64,000 bases of DNA from NCBI GenBank assembly GCA_965214945.1, contig OZ244029.1, positions 186,001 to 250,000 of the forward strand. Reading direction: 5' to 3'. Below the pieces are notes generated by a model. The model ran no database searches, had not been told where the DNA came from, and saw only the letters and a list, made by a program, of their open reading frames with translations. Source of the DNA: JAAXHB01 sp965214945. GTDB lineage: Bacteria > Actinomycetota > Acidimicrobiia > Acidimicrobiales > Aldehydirespiratoraceae. This document shows, in pieces, positions 53,973 to 62,498 of the stretch. The position numbers and the translations under genes were made by a program. Position 1 is the first letter of the stretch, and each line of letters begins with the position of its first letter.

Positions 53973-55075
53973 CTCCCTTTCTCCGCCGTGTTGCGGCTCG
54001 GCCGGTGGGGCTGTCGGGCAAGCTGGCGACGGGCCTCGTCGCAGCCGGTGTGATCGCAGCCGGGTGCGGCGCCGGACCCCCCGAGCGCAGCGACGTGCTC
54101 ATCGATCTAGCCGATGAGGTGATCGTTCCTGCCTTCGAGCGCTTCGCTGCCGACTCGGTGGTTTTGGAATCGGTGGCCGCACGGCTGTGCTCGACGCTCG
54201 ATACCGACGACCTGTTGTCCGCTCGGTGGGCGCTGTCTGAGGCCCGCTCGGCCTGGTCGTTCAGCGAGGTCATGTGGGTGGGTCCGGTGATGGAGCGACG
54301 ATCTTGGGCCGTCATTGACTGGCCAATAGACGCCGAACAGATCGAGGCGCTCATCGCCGATGACGACATCGAGTTGGACTTCGACCGTCTCGCCCGTCGG
54401 ATCGGCGCCGACCAGCGCGGTCTGGGAGCAGTCGAGCTGATGCTGGGCGCACCCGGCGCCGAGGACGCTGTGCTCGCCGAGCTGGCTGACGAGCGGCGAT
54501 GCCGGTATCTGACCGGCATCGCCGAGGTCATAGCGGCAGAGGCGGCGCTGCTGCCCGGCGATTGGACGGTCGATTTCGAAGACGGTGGCGAATACCGGGC
54601 CGTGTTCGCCGACCCAGACGGCAGGGGCCTCGACGATGTGGTCAACGCGACGCTGTTCCTTCTGGAGGCGATCACCGACATCGAGCTCGCCGCTGCACTA
54701 GGCGAGATGGGCCGCTCAGCCGATCCCTCGATGATCGTCGAAGGGCCGGCGGGGCTGGGAGTGGCCGATCTCGCTTCGCACCTCGAGGGCGTTCGGGCCG
54801 TGCTCACCGGCCCCGACGCTGACTCCAGCGCCGGGCTGAGCCCCCTACTCGGCGGCGATCTCACCAAGCGGGCCGTAGTCGCCCTCGACGGTGCCGACGC
54901 CGCGATCGCGGCTATCGACCCGCCACTGCGGGAAGCGGCCGCCTCCTCGCCCGAGACGGTGGCAGCGGCCCGTGAGGCGCTTAAGGCCGTGCAGGTGATC
55001 GTGGCAACCGAGGTGGTGAGCCGCCTGGGCGTCACAATCGGTTTCAGTGACACCGACGGCGACACGGGCGCCTGA
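53969..55075 (+). CDS. Second imelysin-like lipoprotein, GxHxxE motif lost
   Basis: 368 residues. Lipobox IAAGCGAG. Helical, imelysin-like layout (VLIDLADEVIVPAFERFAAD at the start; ALKAVQVIVATEVVSRLGV at the end). Where the first copy has GWHAIEFLL, this one has GLGAVELML: the His is Ala. The GTG start overlaps the di-heme gene stop (GTGA). It may be a partner or scaffold rather than a metal binder. The TGA stop is followed in the same frame by a yajQ remnant. Confidence 0.85.
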   Translation: MTPFLRRVAARPVGLSGKLATGLVAAGVIAAGCGAGPPERSDVLIDLADEVIVPAFERFAADSVVLESVAARLCSTLDTDDLLSARWALSEARSAWSFSEVMWVGPVMERRSWAVIDWPIDAEQIEALIADDDIELDFDRLARRIGADQRGLGAVELMLGAPGAEDAVLAELADERRCRYLTGIAEVIAAEAALLPGDWTVDFEDGGEYRAVFADPDGRGLDDVVNATLFLLEAITDIELAAALGEMGRSADPSMIVEGPAGLGVADLASHLEGVRAVLTGPDADSSAGLSPLLGGDLTKRAVVALDGADAAIAAIDPPLREAAASSPETVAAAREALKAVQVIVATEVVSRLGVTIGFSDTDGDTGA

Positions 55076-55078
55076 ATC

Positions 55079-55266
55079 CAGCAGGTTTCCCTCAAGGCCC
55101 TCGACTACGGTCGGATCGCCGACGCGGCCGGGGGTCACGGTCCGCCAGACAGCCCGGCTGCAGGCCGAGATCTCGCCCGAGAAGGCCCGGAACTTGAACC
55201 GGTTTATAAAGGGCCTCGGCATCAAAGGGGTACGGTCGTCAACCCAGGGCGACCAGTTCCGATTCT
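55079..55266 (+). pseudogene. yajQ: yajQ (DUF520) C-terminal remnant, frameshifted
   Basis: One frame gives QQVSLKALDYGRIADAAGG and the next gives VTVRQTARLQAEISPEKARN, then LNRFIKGLGIKGVRSSTQGD. Together these match the last third of YajQ proteins. The frame shift falls at a GGGGG run (55130-55134). The N-terminal two thirds and the final residues are missing. It is overlapped on the other strand by the acyl-CoA synthetase tail. Confidence 0.7.
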
Positions 55267-56841
55267 TGGTCTACCCGTCTTTGGGCTATCGAGCGCCGGG
55301 CCGGCCCGATGAGTCGGATAGTTGAGCAACCCAGTGGCGAGTTCGCGCAGGCGCGCCTTGAGGATTTTTCCCATGGCGTTGCGCGGCAGCCTAGGGATGG
55401 TCACGTAATGTCGGGGGTGCTTGAAAAGAGCCAGATCCACTAGTGCGGACGCCAACTCAGCCGCCTCCCCGGTGGAGGCCGCGGCCATGCCAGCCCGCTC
55501 CTTTGTGGGTGCGGCTGCATCGGGGTTGGCGAGCACCACGAACGCAGTAACGGCCTCACCGAGGTCGGGATGCTCCACGCCCACGACAGCTGATTCCGCA
55601 ACAGCGGGATGAGCGTCGAGGGCTTGTTCGATCTCTGAGGGGTAGACGTTGTAACCGCCGGTGATGATCATGTCGCTGAGGCGTCCTTCGAGCGTGAGGC
55701 GCCCTTCGTCGTCGACTCGGCCAACATCTCCGGTGATGAACCAGCCGTCGGCGGTGCGCGACTCGCGAGTGGCACTGAGCCGGTGCCAGTAGCCGGGGCC
55801 GACGCCCGGCCCTCGCACCTGCACCACCCCCACGTCGCCGGCGCTCTCGTTGTCGGCGCTCTCGTCCACGTCGCCGGTGCCTTTGTCGATGCGCACCTGT
55901 GTGCCAGGGAGCGCGAACCCGACCGTGCCAGCCATCCGGCGCCCGTCGTAGGGATTGGACGTGATCATCAGCGTCTCGCTCATGCCGTAGCGCTCCAGCA
56001 CCTTGTGGCCGGTTCGCTCGTCCACAGCCCGGTGAAGCGCTGCGGTCATCGGTGCTGAGCCCGACACCAGCAGGCGGATGCGCCGACACACCTCCGAATC
56101 GAAGCCGACGCACCCGAGCAGCCTGGCGTAATGGGTGGGCACCCCCATCATCACCGTGGCGTCCGGCAGGCTTTCGACTGTGGCTTCGGGAGTGAACTTC
56201 GGATGGAAGATAACTGCCGATGTCGAGACCATGGCGGTGTGTAGAGCCACCATCAGCCCGTGGACGTGGAATATCGGCAGGACGTGGAGCAGCACGTCGT
56301 CGGCGCTGAAGCGCCACGCCGAGCGGAGCGTCAAGGCATTGTGGGCGAGGTTGCCGTGTGTGAGCATGGCGCCCTTGGGACGCCCGGTGGTTCCCGACGT
56401 GTACACCAGAGCGGCCAGGCTCTGGGGCCGGATCTGCGACCACGGCGCGGGCGGCTGAGGCTCAGCCAGCGCCTCGGCAAGCTCGTGAGCGTCGTGTAAC
56501 AAGGCGACGGGCGCCGCGTCACCGGTGAAATAGTCAAGCTCCGCGGCGGTGTAGGCCGTGTTGAGCGGCACGTATACGGCACCCAGGCGAAGCGCGCCGA
56601 GATAGGCCGCCACCGCGTCAACCGACTTTGGAAGCTGAGCCATCACCCTGTCGCCGGCCGTGACTCTTTGGCTGGCAAGCCAGCCAGCCGCACGCTCCGA
56701 GAGCGCGTCTATCTCCCGGTAGGTCACCGTCTCGCCGTTCGGCATCAGCAGGAACGGCTTGTCGAGCGCCTGCTCGAAGCAGCGTCGCAGCAACCCGTAG
56801 AACCCGTCGCGACCGACGTTCACAAACCGAGTCTGCCCCAT
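55222..56841 (-). CDS. AMP-forming acyl-CoA synthetase, malonyl-CoA synthetase (MatB)-like
   Basis: 539 residues. AMP-binding motif LVYTSGTTGRPKGAMLTHGNL, A5-type LERYGMSETLMI, GWFITGDVGRVDDEGRL, ITGGYNVYPSEIEQ and the catalytic Lys in PRNAMGKILKARL. The motif set resembles MatB, so malonate or methylmalonate is a candidate substrate. The homologous part ends about 35 residues before the stop; the rest is encoded antisense to the yajQ remnant and looks like read-through after loss of the native stop. The first 11 codons are duplicated upstream. Confidence 0.88.
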   Translation of the reverse strand: MGQTRFVNVGRDGFYGLLRRCFEQALDKPFLLMPNGETVTYREIDALSERAAGWLASQRVTAGDRVMAQLPKSVDAVAAYLGALRLGAVYVPLNTAYTAAELDYFTGDAAPVALLHDAHELAEALAEPQPPAPWSQIRPQSLAALVYTSGTTGRPKGAMLTHGNLAHNALTLRSAWRFSADDVLLHVLPIFHVHGLMVALHTAMVSTSAVIFHPKFTPEATVESLPDATVMMGVPTHYARLLGCVGFDSEVCRRIRLLVSGSAPMTAALHRAVDERTGHKVLERYGMSETLMITSNPYDGRRMAGTVGFALPGTQVRIDKGTGDVDESADNESAGDVGVVQVRGPGVGPGYWHRLSATRESRTADGWFITGDVGRVDDEGRLTLEGRLSDMIITGGYNVYPSEIEQALDAHPAVAESAVVGVEHPDLGEAVTAFVVLANPDAAAPTKERAGMAAASTGEAAELASALVDLALFKHPRHYVTIPRLPRNAMGKILKARLRELATGLLNYPTHRAGPALDSPKTGRPRIGTGRPGLTTVPL

Positions 56842-56918
56842 GCGGAAAATGAGGTGTCGGCGGTCAAGTTTGGTGCAGGGGCGCGACCGACGTTCACAAA
56901 CCGAGTCTGCCCCATGCG
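56808..56918. repeat. 37-bp direct repeat at the acyl-CoA synthetase start
   Basis: 56808-56844 and 56882-56918 are identical and contain the start codon and first codons (MGQTRFVNVGR). A 37-nt unrelated spacer separates them. The offset of 74 nt is out of frame, so the outer copy reads a 61-codon dead end. It is either a duplication or the footprint of an insertion. Confidence 0.85.
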
Positions 56919-57111
56919 CCGGTGCTCTGGGGCGACGTCGCCTCGGCAGTCCTCAGCCGATGCGAGTTGTCCGTCCAGATCACCGCCCATTGAACGCCAG
57001 ATCACTCGCCAACAATCACCGCTAGCCCCGGACAGCTAGTTTCGCGGGCTTGGGGGCGTGCCCGACCGGCGGGCATTAGCCTCGTTCTGCAGGGCTGCAG
57101 GATCTGATTGG

Positions 57112-57687
57112 ATGGCATCAACGGCAAACGACAAGGGCGACACGGACGCGCCGCACAGCCGGCGCAACATCGTGCTCACCGGTTTCATGGGCTCGGGCAA
57201 GACCACCGTGGGCCGGCTACTGGCCGACAGGCTCGGGCGTGAGTTCGTCGACACCGACGCCGTGATCGAGGCCCGTCACGGTCCGATCTCCGAGATAGTC
57301 GCCGAGTCTGGATGGCCTGTGTTCCGAGCCATGGAGCGGGCTGTGGCCCGGAACCTGGCCGGGCGCTCCGGACTGGTCGTCTCCACCGGAGGCCGGCTGA
57401 TGCTAGATCCGCGGTGCGCTGCGCGTCTGGAGCCCGGCGGCTACGTGGTGTGGCTGAAAGCCGACCCTGCGGCCGTCGTGGAGCGGGTGGTCAACGCCCC
57501 GGGCGCCGACCCGTCCAAGCGCCCGCTGCTCACCGAAGGCGGCGCCGATCCGCTGGACGTGGTGGAACGACTGCTGAAGCGCCGGATCCATCTGTACGCC
57601 CGATACCCCGCGGTTGACACCACCGCGCTGAGTCCCGAGGAGGTCGCCGACGCGGTGCTCGACTTGCTGGGCCTCAACCGGAGCTAG
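57112..57687 (+). CDS. aroK: Shikimate kinase
   Basis: 191 residues. Phosphorylates shikimate. Walker A GFMGSGKTTVGRLLADRL, the shikimate Asp in FVDTDAVIE, Arg in PVFRAMERAV, STGGRLML and the lid Arg in KRPLL. I choose ATG 57112; the frame reaches GTG 57058. The 3' end overlaps the opposing MFS gene by 4 bp. aroQ lies 1.5 kb downstream on the same strand, with the MFS gene inserted between. Confidence 0.92.
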   Translation: MASTANDKGDTDAPHSRRNIVLTGFMGSGKTTVGRLLADRLGREFVDTDAVIEARHGPISEIVAESGWPVFRAMERAVARNLAGRSGLVVSTGGRLMLDPRCAARLEPGGYVVWLKADPAAVVERVVNAPGADPSKRPLLTEGGADPLDVVERLLKRRIHLYARYPAVDTTALSPEEVADAVLDLLGLNRS

Positions 57688-58994
57688 CGTCCGTCGTCGA
57701 CAGGGCCCACAGCGACGGGGCCCGCGGCCCGGTGGCCCAGTGCCACCAGCGCAGCCGTGAGAGCGCCGTACAGCAGGAAGCCCACCGCCATCGGAGTGAC
57801 TGTCTCACTGATGCGGCTGGTCACCACAGCGGCCAGCAACGCGCCGGTGCCCTGCGATGTCATCCCGATCACGCCTGAGGCGGTGCCGGCCATGCGCTCC
57901 AGCGGCTCCAAGGCCAGCGAGACGCAGGTGGGGCGGATCACCGTCATGCAGATCAGGCTGGGAAGCACCAGAGCGAACCACGCCCAGAACTCCGGGCGCC
58001 CCCCGGATGCCAGAGCCACGGCGGTGAACACAGCGCCGCTTGAAGCGATCCCCAATGAGGCGACGGTGGCAGTCCGCCGAGCCCCGAAGCGAAACGTCAC
58101 CCGGCGCGCAGCCAGCAAGCCTGCACCGATAATCAGCGAGAACACCGCGAAGATCAGCGCAAACCAGCGGCCCAGCCCGAACACCTCGTCGATGATGAAG
58201 GGACTGGCACCGAGATGGACGTAGAAGCCGCTGTCTGAGAAGGCCATGGCCGCCGTGTAACGCAGCGTCGGGCGCGTGCCGAACGCCGCCTGGAATCCTT
58301 GGGCTACCGTTCCCAGGTCCAATGGCCTGCGCCGCTCGGGCGGCAGGGTCTCGCCGAAGGATCGCAGCCACAGCATGGCCGCAGTGGAGAAGGCGACTCC
58401 GACCGCGAACACCGAGCGCCACCAGCCTGTGAGAAGCAGCAACTCGCCGATGAACGGAGCCGCGACTGGCCCGATGAGAAACACTGCCATCACGAGCTGC
58501 ATAACCCCGGCCAGGCGGTCGCCGCCATAGAGGTCGCGGGCCATGGCGGGAAAGAGGGCGGCGCATGACGCCGAACCCAGGCCCCACACGACACGGACTG
58601 CGAGCAGCGCTCCGAAGCTCGGCGCGATGGCGGCGGCGAGAGCAGCTAGCGCATAGACGGTGAGCCCGGCAGTGAGCACAGGCCGGCGGCCGAAGCGGTC
58701 GGCGAACGGCCCGTACACCACCTGGCCGAGCGCCAACCCGAGGAAGTATCCGGTGACCACGAGCGATGCCTGGCCGGCGCCCTCGCTGAGACCGAACTCG
58801 GCGCGGAGCCGGTCGAGCGCCGGCAGCACCACGTCAATGCCGAGAGCCACCAGCGCGCCGACAAACGCGAGGAAGGCCACCACCTGACGCTCACCGCGTT
58901 CATTGTGCGCGCCGCAGTCGCTGCGGCCGGCCCCGCCAGTGGCATCAGGCCATCCGCCGCCGTTGCCGACGCCTGGAGCAGATCGCACAACCAA
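57684..58994 (-). CDS. MFS transporter, Bcr/CflA drug-efflux type
   Basis: 436 residues, 12 helices. VVLPALDRLRAEFGLSEGAGQASLVVTGYFLGLALGQVVYGPFADRFGRRP is the Bcr/CflA signature with MFS motif A; DLYGGDRLAGVMQLVM is also typical. Proton-driven export of drugs or small metabolites. The first 40 residues (from TTG) are non-homologous, so GTG 58988 or a later GTG may be the start. It interrupts the aroK-aroQ order. Confidence 0.88.
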   Translation of the reverse strand: MVVRSAPGVGNGGGWPDATGGAGRSDCGAHNERGERQVVAFLAFVGALVALGIDVVLPALDRLRAEFGLSEGAGQASLVVTGYFLGLALGQVVYGPFADRFGRRPVLTAGLTVYALAALAAAIAPSFGALLAVRVVWGLGSASCAALFPAMARDLYGGDRLAGVMQLVMAVFLIGPVAAPFIGELLLLTGWWRSVFAVGVAFSTAAMLWLRSFGETLPPERRRPLDLGTVAQGFQAAFGTRPTLRYTAAMAFSDSGFYVHLGASPFIIDEVFGLGRWFALIFAVFSLIIGAGLLAARRVTFRFGARRTATVASLGIASSGAVFTAVALASGGRPEFWAWFALVLPSLICMTVIRPTCVSLALEPLERMAGTASGVIGMTSQGTGALLAAVVTSRISETVTPMAVGFLLYGALTAALVALGHRAAGPVAVGPVDDGR

Positions 58995-59156
58995 TGATTA
59001 CAGGTAGTCATGCCAAGCTGACGGATGTGACGGATGTTGTCGCGGGCAGTTCCTCGGAAAACGGCATCCTCTCCGTCGGCCCGACAGCCGGCCTGGCGCT
59101 GACTTCAGCCCCGCGGCGAGCCGCGTTGACAAGCCGGCGCCTGAGCCTGTAGCAAC

Positions 59157-59618
59157 ATGGGTGTGGCTCTGTCGATTCTGGTTGTCAACGGCCCGAACTT
59201 GAATTTGCTCGGCACCCGCGAGCCCGAGGTGTACGGCAGCACGACCCTCGACGAACTGATGGCCGACCTTGTCGGCTACGGCTCGGGCCGAGACGTGACG
59301 GTGCGCGGTTTCCAGTCCAACATCGAGGGCGAGCTGGTCGACGCGATCCAGGCCGCGTCAGCCAACGGTGAGGGCCGCGCCGACGGGATCGTTCTCAACG
59401 CCGGCGCGTTCACCCACTACTCCATAGCGTTGCGCGACGCGATCACCGCGTCCGGTGTTCCTGTCGTTGAGACACACCTGTCGAACGTGGCGGCCCGTGA
59501 GGAGTTCCGCCACACATCAGTGATCGCTGCGGCTTGCGTGGGCGTGATCGCCGGCTTCGGCGCCGCCAGCTACCGGCTCGCCGTCGACGCGCTGATCGAC
59601 CACGTCAAGCGCCACTGA
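59157..59618 (+). CDS. aroQ: 3-dehydroquinate dehydratase, type II
   Basis: 153 residues. Third step of the shikimate pathway. GPNLNLLGTREPEVYG holds the active-site Arg and Tyr; FQSNIEGELVDAIQ; LNAGAFTHYSIALRDAI; VETHLSNVAAREEFRHTSV has the catalytic His/Arg region. The 162-nt gap upstream shows no gene. Last ordinary gene before the restriction-modification patch. Confidence 0.96.
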   Translation: MGVALSILVVNGPNLNLLGTREPEVYGSTTLDELMADLVGYGSGRDVTVRGFQSNIEGELVDAIQAASANGEGRADGIVLNAGAFTHYSIALRDAITASGVPVVETHLSNVAAREEFRHTSVIAAACVGVIAGFGAASYRLAVDALIDHVKRH

Positions 59619-59641
59619 CCTCGCGCTGGCCGTGGGCACTT

Positions 59642-59656
59642 CAGTCTGAGCGTGGT
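59642..59656 (+). repeat. 15-mer shared with the far side of the RM patch
   Basis: cagtctgagcgtggt, repeated exactly at 61409-61423 and 61433-61447. Here it also forms a hairpin with the following cgctcaga (8-bp stem), which may terminate aroQ. Confidence 0.6.
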
Positions 59657-59723
59657 ATAGCGCTCAGACATATTGGGGGGTCAATCGCAGAGCACCTTTA
59701 GTTGGGAGTGCCCACATTCTAGG

Positions 59724-59742
59724 GTTATCAAGTTCTGATAAC
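59724..59742. terminator. Small hairpin after the endonuclease remnant
   Basis: gttatca / tgataac, 7-bp perfect arms, 5-nt loop, in AT-rich DNA between aroQ and the convergent endonuclease remnant. Confidence 0.35.
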
Positions 59743-59763
59743 TGTGCAGTAGAGTGTGTGCTA

Positions 59764-60373
59764 CTAGACTAGTTTACCTTTGAGGTTTGCTAGAAACTCA
59801 GTAACACTGATAGGCTTAGCATCCAAGAGCATTTGTCGGGACTCTTCCTGTGTTAGAACTGTCCAATACCATTCACGCAAATGGTAAGTGGTATTGTTGA
59901 TGTTCTCTAATTCTAGAATTATCCATACGATATCTCCGTCCGCGATGTCGTGACAGTGGGTACGAGATGGCCCGCCCAAATGTTCAAAAAACGGACGATC
60001 AATTGCGATAGCAAGTTTCACTCCCCAGCGTCTCAATGTGGGTGGCTTAACTTGAATTTGAGGTAAGAGCCGTTTAGCGCTGGACGAGCGCCAGTCGGGG
60101 CGACGATTTCCCTTTGGTAGTGACGGACCCGTATGCTTAGCATGATGCAGAAACTCGAACTCCATGGTCATATTGTCGCCAGAGAAGTAGACTGCTCTTG
60201 TGGTACGGAGGCTTGCCAGATACAAATGGGCATGGTGGAGGTGTCGGATCTTTCTTCTGCAGTGCATGTGCAGCAAGCCGCTGTCGTTTGGCTGTGTCAC
60301 AAGATTCTAGTGCATAGCCGTACCATTCAGCGATGCCCCATCGCTGTACCTTAGCTATAATCTTGGTCTTCAT
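59764..60373 (-). pseudogene. Restriction endonuclease remnant, NotI-like
   Basis: Two frames must be joined. The upstream frame from ATG 60373 gives WGIAEWYGYALES and PCPFVSGKPPYHKS, resembling the start of NotI-family enzymes. The downstream frame (open from 60300 to 59764) gives LLPQIQVKPPTLRRWGVKLA, then IAIDRPFFEHLGG, like their catalytic region. The switch falls at about 60150-60220. At roughly 200 residues in total it is shorter than active members. It sits 14 nt after the methyltransferase gene, the expected partner. Family call is from memory of motifs, moderate confidence. Confidence 0.45.
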
Positions 60374-60387
60374 CCTTAGGCCACTGG

Positions 60388-61152
60388 TTATTCAAAGATA
60401 GGCCTCCGTGAGATTATCAATTCCGGAAGGCGGGTATGGTGGGTGGTCTTCATAGTAACTTGTACAGCTGAAAAGCTGAATTCCTGTACCATCGATATTA
60501 TCTCAGGTGCAGCATCATAGGTCATTATGAACTCTGTCTCACTATCAGCGACCAATTTAAATAGTTTCTGATGATCCAATTGATGATGGTTGTAGAGGCG
60601 TCTTCCTGCACATTTACCGCCTGCAGTATATGGTGGATCGATGAATAGTACAGCATCGGAAGGCATGGCAGTGGCAAGATACTTGAGCCCGTCGCCCTCC
60701 AAGAAGTTGATCTTCGCGGCGTGAGCTGAGATAGCCTCCAATCGTCTGATGAGCGTGTCCGGATACCACCTTGCAGCGATACCCTTGCCATTTTCAGCGG
60801 TTCTAGTGAAGGAGGCACCAGGAGCAAGAATGCCGCCGCGTCTGGTTCGGTTGTAGACAAGAGTTCTGAACGTCTGATCCAAGACAGTGTCGGCTGTGGT
60901 ATCCGTTAGAGCTCTTACAGTGTCTATTGTGGGATTGAACTTCCTGATCATCTCACATAGTTCGCTAGTCTGCCTCAGAGCGGCGTGCCACACAGCAGCG
61001 ACATTGCGGTCGAGTTCTACCATTACGCATCGCTCAGCTAGCATTTCCATGACCGCTGTGAGGGAGACGATCGCCCCTCCACAAAACGGCTCGACGATTA
61101 GCCTCGGAGTTGGATCGATCTTGCGGAGCCACTCACGGATGTGCGGGATCAT
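60388..61152 (-). CDS. DNA adenine methyltransferase (D12/Dam class), 5' end frameshifted
   Basis: 254 residues in the main frame. IVEPFCGGAIVSLT is the SAM motif and LFIDPPYTAGGK the catalytic DPPY. The true N-terminus lies upstream in another frame: from ATG 61190 or 61229 the DNA reads SPLRYPGG, the invariant start of this class, and joins KTWMIPHIREW only if one base is added at the C6 run (61162-61167, G6 on the coding strand). This may be decay, phase variation or a sequencing error. AT-richer than neighbours, consistent with transfer. Confidence 0.82.
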   Translation of the reverse strand: MIPHIREWLRKIDPTPRLIVEPFCGGAIVSLTAVMEMLAERCVMVELDRNVAAVWHAALRQTSELCEMIRKFNPTIDTVRALTDTTADTVLDQTFRTLVYNRTRRGGILAPGASFTRTAENGKGIAARWYPDTLIRRLEAISAHAAKINFLEGDGLKYLATAMPSDAVLFIDPPYTAGGKCAGRRLYNHHQLDHQKLFKLVADSETEFIMTYDAAPEIISMVQEFSFSAVQVTMKTTHHTRLPELIISRRPIFE

Positions 61153-61399
61153 CCACGTCTTCCCCCCGGGTAGCGCAGAGGGCTGCGCATCGGCACCGTC
61201 GCGACGTTGGCCGCAGGGATTGGTGACATGCTGAAGGGCAGAGTGTTTGAGGTGTCGCCGCGTTTCTGAGTCTTACACTCCATGCTCTTAGATATAGCAC
61301 ATGGCTGTGACAGCCAAGATGCCTGTCTACCGAATCTGGGTGCTACCGCGCCGGTCGAAGATCCTGTCACGGCGTGAGACCGACAGCTGGGATGCCAGC

Positions 61400-61447
61400 G
61401 GTCCAATACAGTCTGAGCGTGGTGGTCCAATACAGTCTGAGCGTGGT
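61400..61447 (+). repeat. 24-bp exact tandem duplication
   Basis: ggtccaatacagtctgagcg plus tggt, twice in a row, upstream of the LigD-type polymerase gene. Its inner 15-mer recurs at 59642, so related sequence brackets the restriction-modification patch. Confidence 0.85.
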
Positions 61448-61505
61448 GTCCGGAATCCCTGGCCGGCGCTCCCGACAGCCGGCCCGTAAGACCGCCGGAG
61501 AGGCG

Positions 61506-62498
61506 GTGACGGTGGAAGCCGCGGGGCGAGGCGTGCGGGTGAGCAACCCACACAAGGTTTTCTTTGCAGCACGGGGCGAGACCAAGCTCGATCTCGTGGA
61601 GTACTACCGGTCGGTGGCCGGGCCGCTGATGGAGACGGTCGGTGGCAGGCCGGTGCTGCTGGAGCGCCACCCCGATGGCGCTTCGGGAAAGTCGTTCTTC
61701 CAGAAGCGCGTGCCGAGTAAAGTGCCCTCCTGGTTGCGCACCACGGTGGTGCGCACGCCCGCCGGGACAGCCTCCAACGCGCTAATCGCGGCCGACCTTG
61801 CTCACGTTATCTGGGCCGTGAACCTCGGCTGCCTCGGGTTTCACGTGTGGCCGTTCCGGGCATTCGACCCGCTGAGGGCCGATGAGCTTCGCATCGACCT
61901 CGACCCGCAGCCTGGTGTTGGCTTCGACGAGGTGCGCGAGGCCGCTAGCGAGGTGCGCGCCGCGTTCGACGAGCTGAAGATGCCGGCCTTCTTGAAGACT
62001 TCCGGCGGTCGCGGGCTTCACATCTATGTGCGGCTCGCTCCCCGCTGGGATTCGTTCCAGGTGAGGGCCGCGGCCGTGGCCTTGGCACGCGAGTTGTCCC
62101 GCCGCCGCCCCGATCTGATCACCGATGCCTGGTGGAAAGAGGAGCGGGGCCGTCGGGTGTTCGTGGACTTCAACCAGAACGCGCCTCACAAGACGGTGTT
62201 CGGGGCGTGGTGCGTGCGACCCCGCCCGACAGCGGTCGTCTCGACGCCGATTGGCTGGGGCGAACTCGACGACGTCGTGCCCGACGAACTGACCATCGCC
62301 ACTGTTCCGCGGCGGCTGGCGGCCCGCGGCGACGTATGGGCGGGGATCAACGACAAGCCCGCCAGCCTGGTGCCACTATTGGAATGGCACCGCCGTGACA
62401 TGGCTGCCGGCCTGCCGGACGCGCCGTGGCCGCCGCAGTATCCGAAGATGCCCAACGAACCGCCCCGAGTGGCCCCGAGTCGAGCCCGAAAAGACTAA
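61506..62498 (+). CDS. LigD-type polymerase/primase domain protein
   Basis: 330 residues, the archaeo-eukaryotic primase-like polymerase of bacterial end-joining, here stand-alone. Catalytic Asp pair in LRIDLDPQPG, KTSGGRGLHIYVRL and VFVDFNQNAPHKTVFGAWCVRP are diagnostic. It lacks ligase and nuclease domains; no Ku gene is in the window. I choose GTG 61506 with GGAGAGG upstream; the open frame to 61374 runs through the tandem repeat. It fills or adds nucleotides at breaks. Confidence 0.9.
   Translation: MTVEAAGRGVRVSNPHKVFFAARGETKLDLVEYYRSVAGPLMETVGGRPVLLERHPDGASGKSFFQKRVPSKVPSWLRTTVVRTPAGTASNALIAADLAHVIWAVNLGCLGFHVWPFRAFDPLRADELRIDLDPQPGVGFDEVREAASEVRAAFDELKMPAFLKTSGGRGLHIYVRLAPRWDSFQVRAAAVALARELSRRRPDLITDAWWKEERGRRVFVDFNQNAPHKTVFGAWCVRPRPTAVVSTPIGWGELDDVVPDELTIATVPRRLAARGDVWAGINDKPASLVPLLEWHRRDMAAGLPDAPWPPQYPKMPNEPPRVAPSRARKD

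Noticed and set aside
56808..56918. Mini CRISPR array (37-nt repeat, 37-nt spacer)
   Set aside because: Only two repeat copies, the repeat is the coding start of a gene, it lacks dyad symmetry, and no cas genes are present.
61149..61670. 173-codon minus-strand frame upstream of the Dam-type gene
   Set aside because: Only its last residues (SPLRYPGG) are real methyltransferase; the rest is antisense to the LigD-type gene and the repeats.
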